The notes under the pieces are model-generated. The model made no database searches, was not told where the DNA came from, and saw nothing but the letters and a program-made list of their open reading frames with translations. Below are positions 23,649 through 34,303 of a stretch of 64,000 bases of DNA, piece by piece. Source of the DNA: Carya illinoinensis (lineage: Eukaryota; Streptophyta; Magnoliopsida; Fagales; Juglandaceae); assembly GCF_018687715.1 (NCBI RefSeq), contig NC_056765.1, positions 2,666,001 through 2,730,000 of the forward strand, in the 5' to 3' direction. Both the position numbers and the translations under genes were made by a program. Positions within the stretch are counted from its first letter, which is position 1. The number at the start of each line of letters is the position of its first letter.

Positions 23649-24875
23649 ATGGCTCAGTATATGACGACAAGGAAGCGAGGGAGGGATGGAGGCAATCCGG
23701 ACATTGCTCGACTGGGGGCACGAACTGTTATGGGGGAACGAGAAATTCTCATTAATGAGTTTGATGAGCTCAGCTGGGAGCAGAAGACGCTGAGAGACGT
23801 CTTCGTCACCAGAGGCTGGGGCCCCATATGCACATTGAGGGGAAAGATTTACCCCACAATGGTTCGAGAGTTTTACATTGGGATGGCCACCATGCCTAAC
23901 GATGCATCATCCCATACTCTCAGTGTACGCGGTGTACAGTTTCAGTTCTCGGCAGATGTTCTCGCTGACTTACTCCAGATTCCGCGTATACTACCTGAGT
24001 CGACAGCTGCTCAGGCTGATGACATAGCAGCTGCATTTTCCCCGGGCATATTCGAGGCAGATCCAGCCGCTTCTGCTTCATCTTCGGGCCCTGTTGAGTT
24101 TATGCCCAGTCATGAAGAAGATCGACCCGAGGGCGATCCTATTGCTGCTGAGGTTGGTGACGATGAGCGGGACCAGGATTTCTACATCCTCACTGGCACG
24201 GACCGCACAAAGCTCGATAGGCCGAACTCCTTCAGCCAGAATCAGCTGCTGCCTTTCTTTCGCATGTTGCACATTTTTGTTGCAACAAATGTAGACCCGG
24301 TGGCACATAAGAGCACATTCAGTCGGGCTCGTGCACAGTTCCTGATTGGCTTGGCACGTGGTGAGCCCATTGACTTGCCCCTTGTTATATTTGAGCGGAT
24401 CCGTTACGAGGCCAGCATCGTTACCACGGATAATCTCCCGTACGGAGTCATCATCAGCCGCTTATTACTAGCCCGGGGAGTGCCACTCCAGGCGGAGGAG
24501 ATGGTGATAAACCAGATGAGCCCTATCGACATAACCACACACCGCCGGAGCATTGCACAGGGGAGAGGCTCAGCTCGGCGTCAGTCTGGTCCTACGCCAG
24601 ATCTTGTTCCCCCGACTGAGTCTGGGGCCGATGTTGCTCGCCCGTCGGCGAGTACTAGTCAGCAGCCGGGAGTTACATCTGCTGGGGATGTGCGACCTGC
24701 TTGGGTTGATACAATGATGACAGATATGAAGGCGCATATAGACCGACAGATCGATAGACAGATTGCACATATAGATCAGGCTGTCGCACATCTTGCACAT
24801 CATGTAGATGTGCTAAACAATAAGGTTGAGACATTGACTGAGGAGTTTCGATCTTTTGTAAACCAGCAGTTCTGA
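23649..24875 (+). CDS. CACTA accessory protein, putative plant transposon protein (Transposase_32-like)
   Basis: One open exon encodes 408 residues. The ATG at 23649 lies three bases past a 3' splice site (CAG|GATATG); the open frame extending upstream is intronic. The protein starts MAQYMTTRKRGRDGG. Its globular region (~30-280) has FVTRGWGPICTL, then VREFYIGMATMP and SVRGVQFQF, as in the putative plant transposon protein domain. LARGEPIDLPL lies near 240. The C-terminus is low-complexity and then helical, with heptad-like spacing (HIDRQIDRQIAHID, VDVLNNKVETL), so multimerisation is plausible. Its function is unknown. It diverges from the transposase gene across the A/T spacer and is retained, though mutated, in both other CACTA copies here, which suggests it is a standard part of this family. 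Confidence 0.8.
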   Translation: MAQYMTTRKRGRDGGNPDIARLGARTVMGEREILINEFDELSWEQKTLRDVFVTRGWGPICTLRGKIYPTMVREFYIGMATMPNDASSHTLSVRGVQFQFSADVLADLLQIPRILPESTAAQADDIAAAFSPGIFEADPAASASSSGPVEFMPSHEEDRPEGDPIAAEVGDDERDQDFYILTGTDRTKLDRPNSFSQNQLLPFFRMLHIFVATNVDPVAHKSTFSRARAQFLIGLARGEPIDLPLVIFERIRYEASIVTTDNLPYGVIISRLLLARGVPLQAEEMVINQMSPIDITTHRRSIAQGRGSARRQSGPTPDLVPPTESGADVARPSASTSQQPGVTSAGDVRPAWVDTMMTDMKAHIDRQIDRQIAHIDQAVAHLAHHVDVLNNKVETLTEEFRSFVNQQF

Positions 24876-24889
24876 AAGTGATTTGTAAA

Positions 24890-25361
24890 AATTTATCATT
24901 CGAACGTTTTTTATTTTCGACATATGTAATGGACACAAATATTTAATGTATGTATTGTGTAGCTTAATTTCTACTCTTAATTTTTTTTAATATAACGTTA
25001 CTCAACCTTACTATTAAAAAAATATATATTATGGTTAATTTATGTAATTTAACATATAACGTTCGAACTTTATCACATTAACGTTCGAACATTAGCGCTA
25101 ATATATTCACGTTCGCACGTAATAAGTTAAAACGTTCGAACGTTCGCGCTAAATTTTTTTACGTTCGCACGTAAATATACATAACATTCGAACGTTACTG
25201 TGACGTGCGAACGTATTATGTAAAACGTCCGAACGTTTTGAAATTCTTGCCCAACATTTAGTGACAGTTCTCACAAACCGTCACAATAAATACCTTTTAG
25301 TCACAGTTTAGAAACCGTCACTATTTATAATCTGTCACTAAAAGCCATATTTGTTGTAGTA
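24890..25361. promoter_or_regulatory. Right subterminal repeat region of the CACTA
   Basis: ACGTTCGAAC-, ACGTTCGCACGT- and ACGTGCGAACGT-type repeats occupy ~25055-25240. GTGACAGTT/AACCGTCAC words (~25258-25345) follow before the terminus. The layout mirrors the left end and matches the left end of the second copy (56898-57205). Confidence 0.78.
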
Positions 25362-26273
25362 ACTGAGATCGTACACAATCTCATTTATTTTGCGAAGATC
25401 AGGACGTCATTAGAGTGACATCACACTGCAAACCTCATTCATGATCGATCATTAATACATTGAGCCACCCAACAACCAAATTGTGTGGCTTATACCCTCC
25501 TATAAATCAAATCGTCTCGACCTCCGTATGAAATATGATCTTTATTTTCCCAACTGTACGTGATCCGAGAGAGACCATAAACAAAAGGTCCGTGCACGTA
25601 TATTACAATTTTTTAAACTTATAAATAAAATATAATAAATAATTTAATTTTTTTAAATTTTTAAATAAAAATAATATTAATAAATAATATTTTAATAATA
25701 TTTTATACAACTTTCAACATCTTATCTCAATTTAATTTAACACAATTCACTGTCCAAACTAAAGACAAGTTTAGGACATGGGATAACACACAAAATTTTT
25801 ATCTAATTTCATTTTATCTCATCTCATCTTATTCCTAAGCGTAATTCAAATATAAGATTTTCAAACTAATTCTTACAATATTTTCAAACTAATCATTATA
25901 ATTTTTTCTAATTTTCAGATAACAAATAAAAAGAATTCAAACATTTTCAAATCTAAAAATAATAATTTATTATTATTATAATATTTTAATTTTATAATAT
26001 ATTTTATTCAACTTTTTCTCTCTCATTATTATTCAAAAATTATCTTATTATTCACAACATTTTCATCACATCGTTCTATGCAAACCTGCCTTAGCGCTTT
26101 AATTTTATTACTCCTTTTCTCAATACACACCATTTTAAAGACTCGTGGCATCAAATTTAATACATTGATACCAACGCATTAATGCATGGCCGACCCTACC
26201 GGTATGCATTAATGGACCATACTGAAGAATTCGCTGTATATATAATTGCTTGTTTACACCATTAACATCGGCC

Positions 26274-26793
26274 TATATATATACGATCGAGAGAAGAAGG
26301 GAACGGATCGAGGATACATAATCAGCAAGGTAATAAAAGATAGGCTACGTTGGTTGAGTAGGAGCTGTGAGACTTCTGGTATGTAATACGTACTTACTTT
26401 CAAGCATTATATATTTCTTGCAGCCAAAATTAATTTGTAAATTCCTTTTATTAATCTTCCATTTTTTTTAGTACTATTGACGTTATGCAATATTTGTGAA
26501 ATATTCGGATTATAAATAGGCAGCTAGCTATTAATTTGAACCAAAACAAAAACAACAAAGCCTCTGGACCAACAGGCACGCTGCATGTTCTAAATTAATT
26601 TGCATCTTCACTTTTTTCTTTTTTTTCTTTTTGAGAGAGTTCAAACTCAGATCTGAATAATCTGATTATTCGTTTTAAAACAAATGATCCCTAATATATA
26701 TATATATAGATCATATTTGAAGGTATATATAAGATGTCAAAACTCATGATGTTGCTATATATATGTATATATCTTCTTTATTCATGTCACTAG
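26274..26793 (+). promoter_or_regulatory. DUF247 promoter, leader exon and leader intron
   Basis: A TATA box (CCTATATATATACG, 26273-26284) precedes a leader that ends AATCAGCAAG|GTAATAAAAG at 26329. The intron ends CATGTCACTAG|GAAAAGG at 26793, 17 bp before the ATG. Unit A carries the same box and donor. The CACTA lies about 0.9 kb upstream of the TATA box, so it may have displaced distal control sequences. Confidence 0.6.
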
Positions 26794-26810
26794 GAAAAGG
26801 AACTTGAGGA

Positions 26811-28547
26811 ATGGAACAGACGTTCGTCCACACTACAATACGCCCAGACGATAAGCTGCGCAATGATAAACACAAGCTACTTGAATGCAAAGGGCAGGTC
26901 ATTAACAGTGCCAATCACTCCAATAAAAAAAACAGAAAATTTGAATGCAAAGAGCTGATCATTGACATCATTGACACTGATCGATCGGCACTGGATGCTT
27001 TGGAGGCTTCTCGCTGTCCTGATAACTACTGTATCTACAGGGTTCCCAAGAGACTTCGCAAGGTCAATAATATGGCCTACACCCCTCGACTGGTTTCTAT
27101 CGGCCCTTTTCATCACCGCAGTGAAGTGTTGAAGGACATGGATATACAAAAACTCCTAATTTTGAAGAATTTCTGTAATCGTGCCGGGAAGAGCATCGAG
27201 AATCTTAAAGACATCATCAGGCCCGAAGAAGAAAAAATCCGCAGCTGCTATTCTGAGACCATTCTAATCAGCAGTGAAGGGTTTCTAAACATGATTTTAC
27301 TGGATGCTATCTTTATACTTGAGCTCTTCTGCAAGAAATCTGAAAAAGATTCTAGAAGAAAGGCTCATGTAGAAGATTCTGAAAACTCAAAGGCTGGTAA
27401 AGAAGATTTTGAAAACTCAAAGGCTCAAAAAAAAGATTTTGAAAACTCAAAGGCTGATCAAATAGATTATATATTAAGCCGACCGTGCTTGGAACGCGGA
27501 ATACTGCATGACCTGCTTCTACTTGAGAATCAGCTCCCTTTCTTTGTTCTTGAGATGTTATACCAAAAGTTCTACCAAAATAAGAAACCCGATAGAAACC
27601 AAAAACCGACTCTTCCGACTCTTTTTCAGCTTTCTTGTCGGTTTTTTGGTGATCTCGATAAATATCATGGTAGGAAGCCAGAGTCCTGGTTCAAAGATTT
27701 GGAGGTACGCTTACACCGTCCACAAAACCCACGCCCAAGTTCACTAGAGCCCAAGAACGATGAAGTAAAGTCAGTAAAGCATTTCACAGATTTGGTGAGA
27801 TATTTTTTCTGTCCAACAAAAACAGAAAAAACAAAATTAGAGCCAAATTGTTGCATAGAGAATGTGAGAAATAATACACACCTACATGGCACCGCAACAA
27901 AACTTGACGAGGCAGGGTTGAAACTTACTAAGCCTAAGCCTAAGCCAGATTCAGAAAGAGAGTTACTTCAAATTCAATTTCCGGAGAATAAATGCTTGGA
28001 AAGCTGCCCGTGGCTCAATCTCTCATGGCTCTTGTCTTGCTTACCCTTCTTGAAAAGCATTGACTGCTTGGAACGCCGCGTGCGACCTCGCTTGGAAGTC
28101 CCACCCCTTCTGTTAGACGACAAAATCGAAGGTCTTTTCCGAAACCTGATGGCCTTGGAGCAGTGCCATTATCCATCTGAAACTTACATCTGCGATTACA
28201 TTGTGCTGTTGGATGATCTTATCACAACTAAAGAAGATGTAAGGTTGCTTGTTGAAAAGAAGATCATTGTTAACGAGTTAGGTTCCAGCGCTGCAGTGAC
28301 GAAATTGGTTAACAACCTCGCCCTGGAGATTGAAGAAAGTGGAAACTGTGATTACAAAAAGCTCTGTGAAAAGGTAAATGATTACTACAAGAGCTCTTGG
28401 AATCGTCTGGTGGGAATCTTGACTAGGACGTATTTCTCAGACTTTTTTAAAGGCACTGCTACTGTTGTTGGAATTATTATCCTGGTTCTCACTTTGTGGA
28501 ATTTCCAAAGGCTCGTTAGATTGAGTGCTAGAAAGTACTACATTTGA
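26811..28547 (+). CDS. DUF247 (UPF0481) family membrane protein
   Basis: The gene encodes 578 residues in one coding exon, usual for this plant family. Family motifs in order: CIYRVPKRLRKVN (~74-86) and AYTPRLVSIGPFHH (~89-102); DLLLLENQLPFFVLEMLY (~234-251); VPPLLLDDKIEGLFRNLMAL (~430-449); VRLLVEKKIIVNELGSS (~477-493). A hydrophobic C-terminal anchor lies at ~549-566 (GTATVVGIIILVLTLW), followed by a short basic tail. Family members are plasma-membrane-associated proteins of unknown biochemical role; some act at grass self-incompatibility loci. Oddities are a 3 x 10-residue repeat at ~188-217 in the variable middle and a 60-nt duplication near the N-terminus. A polyadenylation-type AATAAA occurs near 28739. 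No frame break is seen. Confidence 0.92.
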   Translation: MEQTFVHTTIRPDDKLRNDKHKLLECKGQVINSANHSNKKNRKFECKELIIDIIDTDRSALDALEASRCPDNYCIYRVPKRLRKVNNMAYTPRLVSIGPFHHRSEVLKDMDIQKLLILKNFCNRAGKSIENLKDIIRPEEEKIRSCYSETILISSEGFLNMILLDAIFILELFCKKSEKDSRRKAHVEDSENSKAGKEDFENSKAQKKDFENSKADQIDYILSRPCLERGILHDLLLLENQLPFFVLEMLYQKFYQNKKPDRNQKPTLPTLFQLSCRFFGDLDKYHGRKPESWFKDLEVRLHRPQNPRPSSLEPKNDEVKSVKHFTDLVRYFFCPTKTEKTKLEPNCCIENVRNNTHLHGTATKLDEAGLKLTKPKPKPDSERELLQIQFPENKCLESCPWLNLSWLLSCLPFLKSIDCLERRVRPRLEVPPLLLDDKIEGLFRNLMALEQCHYPSETYICDYIVLLDDLITTKEDVRLLVEKKIIVNELGSSAAVTKLVNNLALEIEESGNCDYKKLCEKVNDYYKSSWNRLVGILTRTYFSDFFKGTATVVGIIILVLTLWNFQRLVRLSARKYYI

Positions 28548-29539
28548 AGCATATGTGCATATGTGGTACGTAGTGTTTGTTGGAGTGCTGGCTCATTCAT
28601 AGGATTTTCTAAATATTTTTATTCCGAAAGTTTATGACTGTTAATTTAGCATCGATCAGTGGAGAGAGTCAGTCGGTCTATCTGTATTGATGCAGCAAAT
28701 TATTAAGTTCTATGCTCTGTAACTATTATCAGCAAATTAAATAAAGCCAGATGTTGCTGCATGGCATTGAATGTATGTGGAAATAATATTGTCTTAAATA
28801 GTCCAATTTTTCTTCCAGCGAAAAGTATTAAAATGATATTTTCCAACTTAGAAATTTACTTACATGCAGGAAGAAGTTAAAACTTAAAAAACCGATGGAG
28901 TTATTTTTAGATATATAATTTGCAGTGTACGTGTGCATGAGCCCATGCATGCAGCAAAATGAAGTGTTTGAAGTTCCATTTCAAAACTGCTGCTCTCAAA
29001 CTCCATTGTGCAGTAGAGGTCACTGTACTTGACCAACTTCAATGAGAAGTATTATAGTCCTCAAAAGATTTCATTAAGTAAACCCATCAATTAATATGAT
29101 TTCATATAATATATTCGATTTATTTTATAGTAAAAATAATTTTATAATCTAAAGTATTCAATCAAATTACGTCAGTTTGTAAATTTATATTTGTGAGATT
29201 TTTTTGTGATTAAAGTATTTTTCAAATTTTGGATCTCTCCATTTTAAATAAAAAATTTATTATATTTTTCATTATTTTACTTGTTGATAAATTGTTAGTG
29301 ACTAAAATACTTCATATTTTAATTTAATTGGAGATTATAATCAAATTTCGGATGAAATAAAAATATCATTTTCGCTTGTTAGTTGTGCCGAGAAGTTTTT
29401 TGTCATAATTAAGAGTACATAATTCAATGAATTAATAGCAATGGAGCATATAATTATACACGCTGCTGATTTAAGATGAACATATGGTACTGTCCGGTAG
29501 CCATTTGATCACGACTATAGACACCTTTGAATAATGAGA
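28548..29539. other. Intergenic, no gene seen
   Basis: This is the 3' flank of the DUF247 gene: A+T-rich with short unrelated frames. No repeat boundary or RNA gene was recognised. Confidence 0.5.
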
Positions 29540-30966
29540 TCTGACAACAAACCAAAGATCTCCAGCTCATCTATGACTCACGGTTCCAGCTCAGCAATGC
29601 ACATTGCAAAATGACAAGGATAGCAACCAACCTGAACGACAAGAATCGTCCAGAAGCATTTCTTCAAAAAATTCTGTTGTAAATTCTCTTTACAATATTC
29701 TGGTAACCCTGCTTGTACAAAGGGAATACTTCACCACCCTCTGCACAGCTAGCTATAGGCATCACACACGTCATGTTTGTTAAAATGCCAGACCCTTCTT
29801 GGCATTCTCAGCTCTATAAATAGAGCTAGCATTGTGTAAACATTTACTTGCAATGAGAAATGAATATTTGAAAATATTGTTTAACATGACATAAGAGCCA
29901 TTTGAAGACTAGCGTCTCCCATGGCTGAAAATCCTCCTCTTGTCAAATCATCTTCCTTCAACCCACCCGCTCCTTCCCTTCTTCCTTATCTTTCCCACCT
30001 TCTCTCTGCTAAACTCACCAACGACAATTTCCTGTTATGGTGCACTCAAATGATACCTTATCCCAAAGGTCCGCAGCTATTCCACTACATGGATGGCTCT
30101 GTCCAACCCCCTCCTTGTTTTCTCTAGGATAACACCATCCCCAACCCAGAGTATCTCAACTGGACTCAGACCGATCAACTCATCCTTAGTGCCTTAATTT
30201 CCTCCCTCTCAGACAATCTCATTGCCCAAGTTGTTGGCCGTACTACTGCCCGAGATGTTTGGGATGCTCTTAAAAGACTTTTCACTTTTCAATCTCATGC
30301 CTGCATCATTCAATTGTGTTATCAACTAGCCACAATCTCAAAGGGTTCCAGCTCTATTTCCGATTACTTTCGTAAGGTAAAACATTTAGCCGACACGATG
30401 AGTGCAGCAGATTCCCCTCTTTCCTCTCCTGAATTCATCTCCTACCTTCTCGCTGGCCTAAATGGTGACTATGATGCCTTTGTGACCTCTGTCACAGCTC
30501 GTATTGAACCCCTTTCCCCCGAAGAATTATATGGCCTGCGACTCACTCATGAAATCGGTTCTCTCACTCCACTCATCATCCACCTACTCCCACAAATTTC
30601 TCGGCAAACTTCACCTCAAATTCTCCCACTTGTGGCCGTGGTTCCAATCATAGTTTCCCCTCTCGAGGTGGATACCGTGGTCATGGCTGAGGTTGCACAT
30701 CCTCTGCTCCTCCCCAAAAATTCTCCTCCTTTTCATCTCCTCTACCACACAACAAACCAACTTGTCAAATCTATGGCAAAGTTGGTCACCTTGCCATTAA
30801 TTGCTACCACAGGTTTGATCATGCCGTTCAAAGTGACCCATCCAAAACTCTTCTTAGTCTCTCATAGCTCACTACACTACCTCCTCTTCATCTCCCGACA
30901 TGTCCTAGTACCCTGACACCGCTGCTACAAATCATCTCACTTCTGACTTATCAAATCTCAACATTC

Positions 30967-33197
30967 TGTTGAGAATTTAGACCTCCCAAATTCACCTCCC
31001 TGAGGATCTACCATTTGTAGGAATAACAAGAAAAATAGAGAAATAATAACAACACAAGAAATTTACGTGGAAACTCCAAAACAGGAGAAAAATCACCAGA
31101 CCCAGAGAAGAAAATTCACTATGTGAAATATTGTTACAATCACACAATTTTTCTCTTCACCACACCCACAAAGCTATCCCACTAGTAAAATTTTAACTTT
31201 ACACCTCTTTTCCTTTTTACAAAAGGCTAACGGAGGAATTTAACTAAAGTTAAAAGTTACTAGATAAGCTTTCAATTGGTGTACTTAAACTAAGAGGCTA
31301 AGTCTCTTATTTATAACCTTAAAAATTTGCTCCTTTGTTATTTCCCACCGGTGTGGGACTAAACTAAGGAGCCAAAAGTTAAGAATCTCTACCTTGCGAC
31401 TTTGACTAGTCTCACAGTCAAGCTCCACCTCAATGAAGATATTCATAACTTCTGCTATCATGTTTCACCATAAAAGCATACCCATTCAGAATAAATCAAT
31501 TCCAAGTATTTCACTTCGGCCCATGTCGAAAATAACCTTACTGAAAAGTTATGGTGTAACTTCTACATTTGACTTTCTTGGAAGTTCATCAGCCATCGAC
31601 ATGAATTTCCACCACACACCCTGCATCAATTCCAAACCAATGCCTGTGTGCCAACTTGTGGACCCGCTAACATTAACACATCCTCTATCATGGCAACTTT
31701 GGAAATTAGCGGTATGCCATGAGGATGTACATATCTCTTTTAAAGATCAAAATCTTCTATGAAGAGAGACACAACATTAGCATCATTTCCAGTATCTCCA
31801 TTTACTGACTTGGAGCCACTTGCCGAACTTGCTCCAGTTCGTGGACAATTTTTCTTGACGTGCTCAGATTGTCCACACTGCCAGCAGACTACTTTCTTCT
31901 TTATGGAGTTCTTCATCTTCTCATTTCCAGCTGCTACTATTACTAAGTTCTAAAGTGGAACATTACTTCCACTACTTAGTCTTCTGTCTTCAGAAAAGAT
32001 TTTACTGGTAACTTTTGAAAAAATTATTTTCTTCTTCCCATGTATCAAAATAGGTTTCATGTGCTCATAGGAAGATGGAAGAGACCAGATGAGTCTCAAG
32101 GCTTGATCCTCATCATCGATTTTAACTCTAATAGCTTCTAGTTCAGCGACAATGCCATTGAGAACGCTTAAATGATCTGAAATAGTTGTACCTTCACTCA
32201 TCTGCAGTGTATGAAACTGCTCCTTTAGGTACACACAATTTGAGACCTCCTTCGTTTGATACAACTTTTCAAGTTTTTTCCAGAGTTCCTTTGCCGTAAA
32301 TATTCCATGCACATTTGCAAGAACATTTTTGGCCAAGCACAGACGTATCGCACTTGCTATTCTCAAATCCAGATCCTCCCAATCTTGATCGCTCATTTTA
32401 GATCTGCTCATTTCACCAGTCACACTAGTACCAGTGCTAACTTCAGGTGTTGGTCTGCCCTTCAATGCCTTGTGTAATCCTGATTGAATCAAGACATCCT
32501 TGACTTGTACTTGCTACAAGCCAAAATTGATTCTCCTATCAAATTTCTCCACCTCAAATTTGACAAGATTTGAAACCCTACTTCCTGACATTGCTTTGAT
32601 GAATTCACTGTATAAATGAATAGTACCTCATTAAGTCAGTTCCCAGAAAAGATTGGAGGGTCACAATGGACACACTTAAAATTTCTAATCTCCTAGACAG
32701 AACCTCTTTAGACTGTACGTATCCATACTACTACAATAAAGCTCCAACCCACAAAAAGAATCTAGCGGCTCTGATATCAATTGTTGGAAATTTAGACCTC
32801 CCAAATTTACCCCCTAGGATCTACCATTTACATGAATAATAAGAAAAATAGAGAAATAATAACAACACAAGAAATTTACGTGGAAACTCCAAAACAGGAG
32901 AAAAACTACTAGACTCAGAGAAGAAAATTCACTATGTGAAATATTGTTACAATCACATAATTTTTCTCCTCACCACACCCACAAAGCTACCCCACTAGTA
33001 AAACTTTAACTTTACACCTCTTTCACATTTTACAAAAGGCTAATAGAGAAATTTAACTAAAGTTAAAAGTTACTAGATAAGTTTTCAACTGGTACACTTA
33101 AACTAAGAGGCTAAGCCTCTTATTTATAACCTTAAAAATTTGCTCCTTTGTTATTTTCCACCGGTGTGGGACTAAACTAAGGAACCAAAAGTCAACA
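30967..33197 (-). mobile_element. Nested minus-strand Copia, non-autonomous, both LTRs present
   Basis: The 5-bp target duplication CATTC is at 30962-30966 and 33198-33202. The left LTR is 30967-31384 and the right LTR 32782-33197, about 417 bp each with scattered differences, beginning TGTTG and ending near GTCAACA. On the minus strand the primer-binding site follows the right LTR (TTGATATCAGAGCCGC, complementary to the initiator-Met tRNA type). A purine-rich GGTGGAGCTTG lies near the left LTR. Internal DNA is only ~1.4 kb and holds gag alone, so mobility would have needed enzymes from elsewhere. Confidence 0.88.
31745..32492 (-). pseudogene. Copia gag with zinc knuckle, one stop
   Basis: The minus-strand frame shows DLRIASAIRLCLAKNV, then AKELWKKLEKLYQTK and EQFHTLQMSEGTTISDHL, all gag (UBN2-type) features. 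A stop (TAG, ~31950) interrupts it, but the same frame continues to a CCHC knuckle, CWQCGQSEHVKKNCP (~31850-31895). Further stops follow. In the intact family this is the nucleocapsid that packages element RNA. Confidence 0.78.
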
Positions 33198-33389
33198 CAT
33201 TCAATCCTCTCCTTATGGTGGTACTGATCAAATTAGAGTTGGTGATGGAAAAGCTCTACCGATTGTTTTTCCTACATCTTCTACTTCTTTTTTTCTGAAA
33301 AATCTGCTGCATGTGCCGCATATCACTAAGAACTTAAAGTATTTACAATTTGGAAGAGACTTCTTAGGATGGGCCATTTAAAGTACTTA

Positions 33390-33899
33390 CTATGAATTGC
33401 GGACAATAATAAGAATAAAAATATAAAAATATATTTACAAATTAGAAAAAATTATAATATATATTATTTTTTTGTCAAAACCTTGGGGCCAATGCCCCCT
33501 GTCTCGTTGCTGTCTGTATTAAATATGATAAGGAAAATGATATCAGCAGGATACTTCACGCGGGGATCGTCTACGTGGAAAATAAAATCGTGCGTTTTGC
33601 AACGAACGATCCATTCTACTTCCCTCCTCCATTCAAATCCATCCCACTCTCCTCCATCTCTGATTCTCCCTCCTGCATCTCCGGTCCGGTTATTCCCTAG
33701 ACCCGATATGGGTTTCTGAAACCTATGCATCTCCCTTTTCCCTTCTCATTGTCCTCCATCTCTGAAGTGACCCAAGATGGGTTTATGAACCCATAAACTC
33801 TAACCGAGAGCCAGAGAGCCATCTCCCTCCCTCCTCTGTGTTGCGACCCGAGAGCCATCTCGATCCTGAGAGCCCAAGAGCCAACTCGATCCTATAAAG

Positions 33900-33953
<54 letters not shown>

Positions 33954-34303
33954 ATTCCCTTTTTTTCTTGATCGAAGGGGTCAAAGTTAATTCACGTTGG
34001 GTCTGGACTATGAACAATTTTTCCTAAATTATGACCTGCCTTGTTTGCCTATTTCAATTTCTGTCATAGTTTTGGCTTCAAATATACTTTGATATGCTTT
34101 AGTTTTGGCTTTGAGAAAGTTTTGGCTTCATAGTTTCTGTTGCTGTCAAATAATAGTTTCAGTTTCATAGTGCCTCTCTCCTTTAAAAGAGAATTTTGAA
34201 GGATAAAGCTCTGCTTTGCTGTACATGTATTGCTGCATCGGGGGAATTAAATAGTGGGCAATCACGGAACTATTTGGATTGCTGTGGTGTATCCATGTTG
34301 CCC
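33390..34303. other. Leader-like non-coding DNA with (CT)n microsatellite
   Basis: After the Copia relic comes A+T-rich DNA. A C+T-rich segment follows (33600-33900) with repeated CCGAGAGCCA(T/A)CTC words and a CT microsatellite at ~33906-33949. It looks like a plant 5' leader, but no coding exon can be tied to it. The ~80-codon frames on either strand around 33465-33730 are not recognised. Confidence 0.4.

Larger units (their letters stand above)
12691..25361 (-). mobile_element. Complete 12.67-kb CACTA (En/Spm) transposon
   Basis: The left terminus is CACTACAACAAAAATAGG and the right terminus is its inverted partner TATTTGTTGTAGTA, whose last base is A instead of the usual G. The imperfect terminal inverted repeat spans about 32 bp (…TTTTAGTGACAGAT). 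The 3-bp target duplication ACT is at 12688-12690 and 25362-25364. The empty site is preserved in unit A (CTACTCACTGAGATCG). Three genes lie inside: a TNPA-like and a TNP2-type gene on the minus strand and an accessory gene on the plus strand, diverging from a central A+T-rich spacer. All three are open as predicted, so the element may still encode its proteins. Confidence 0.93.
11969..26413 (+). repeat. Tandem unit B: DUF247 upstream region expanded by two insertions
   Basis: The unit starts GTGACGGATTGATCTTTTAA and ends CAAGCATTATATA at 26413. It is collinear with unit A apart from a 485-bp insert (12056-12540) and a CACTA (12691-25361 plus a 3-bp target duplication). Without these it is about 1.28 kb against 1.24 kb for unit A. 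Unlike unit A, it is followed by the DUF247 coding region. Confidence 0.85.
29921..33345 (+). pseudogene. Copia gag-protease remnant interrupted by an insertion
   Basis: The ATG at 29921 starts MAENPPLVKSSS. The gag core shows LTNDNFLLWCTQM and, after a stop at 30125, DQLILSALISSLSDNLIAQV and ISDYFRKVKHLADTM up to ~30560. The frame then shifts. Near 30915 the protease region reads DTAATNHLTSDLSNLN. It continues after the nested element with YGGTDQIRVGDG and LLHVPHITKNL. The frame fits across the nested insertion once one CATTC copy is removed. Dead gene. Confidence 0.75.
29540..33380 (+). mobile_element. Decayed 5' part of a Copia element, split by a second Copia
   Basis: A 5' LTR end is recognised by its promoter-like CTCTATAAATAGAGC (about 29812) and terminal TTTAACA at 29886. 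A degenerate primer-binding site, TGACATAAGAGCC (29887-29899), follows, corresponding to the initiator-Met type. Gag follows, and the protease region resumes after the nested element (33198-33345). No integrase, reverse transcriptase or 3' LTR is seen, so the right part is lost. The left LTR boundary is uncertain. Confidence 0.65.

Noticed and set aside
26811..28547. Reading the DUF247 gene as a self-incompatibility determinant
   Set aside because: That role is established only for particular grass loci; this family is large in all flowering plants and no partner gene is present here.
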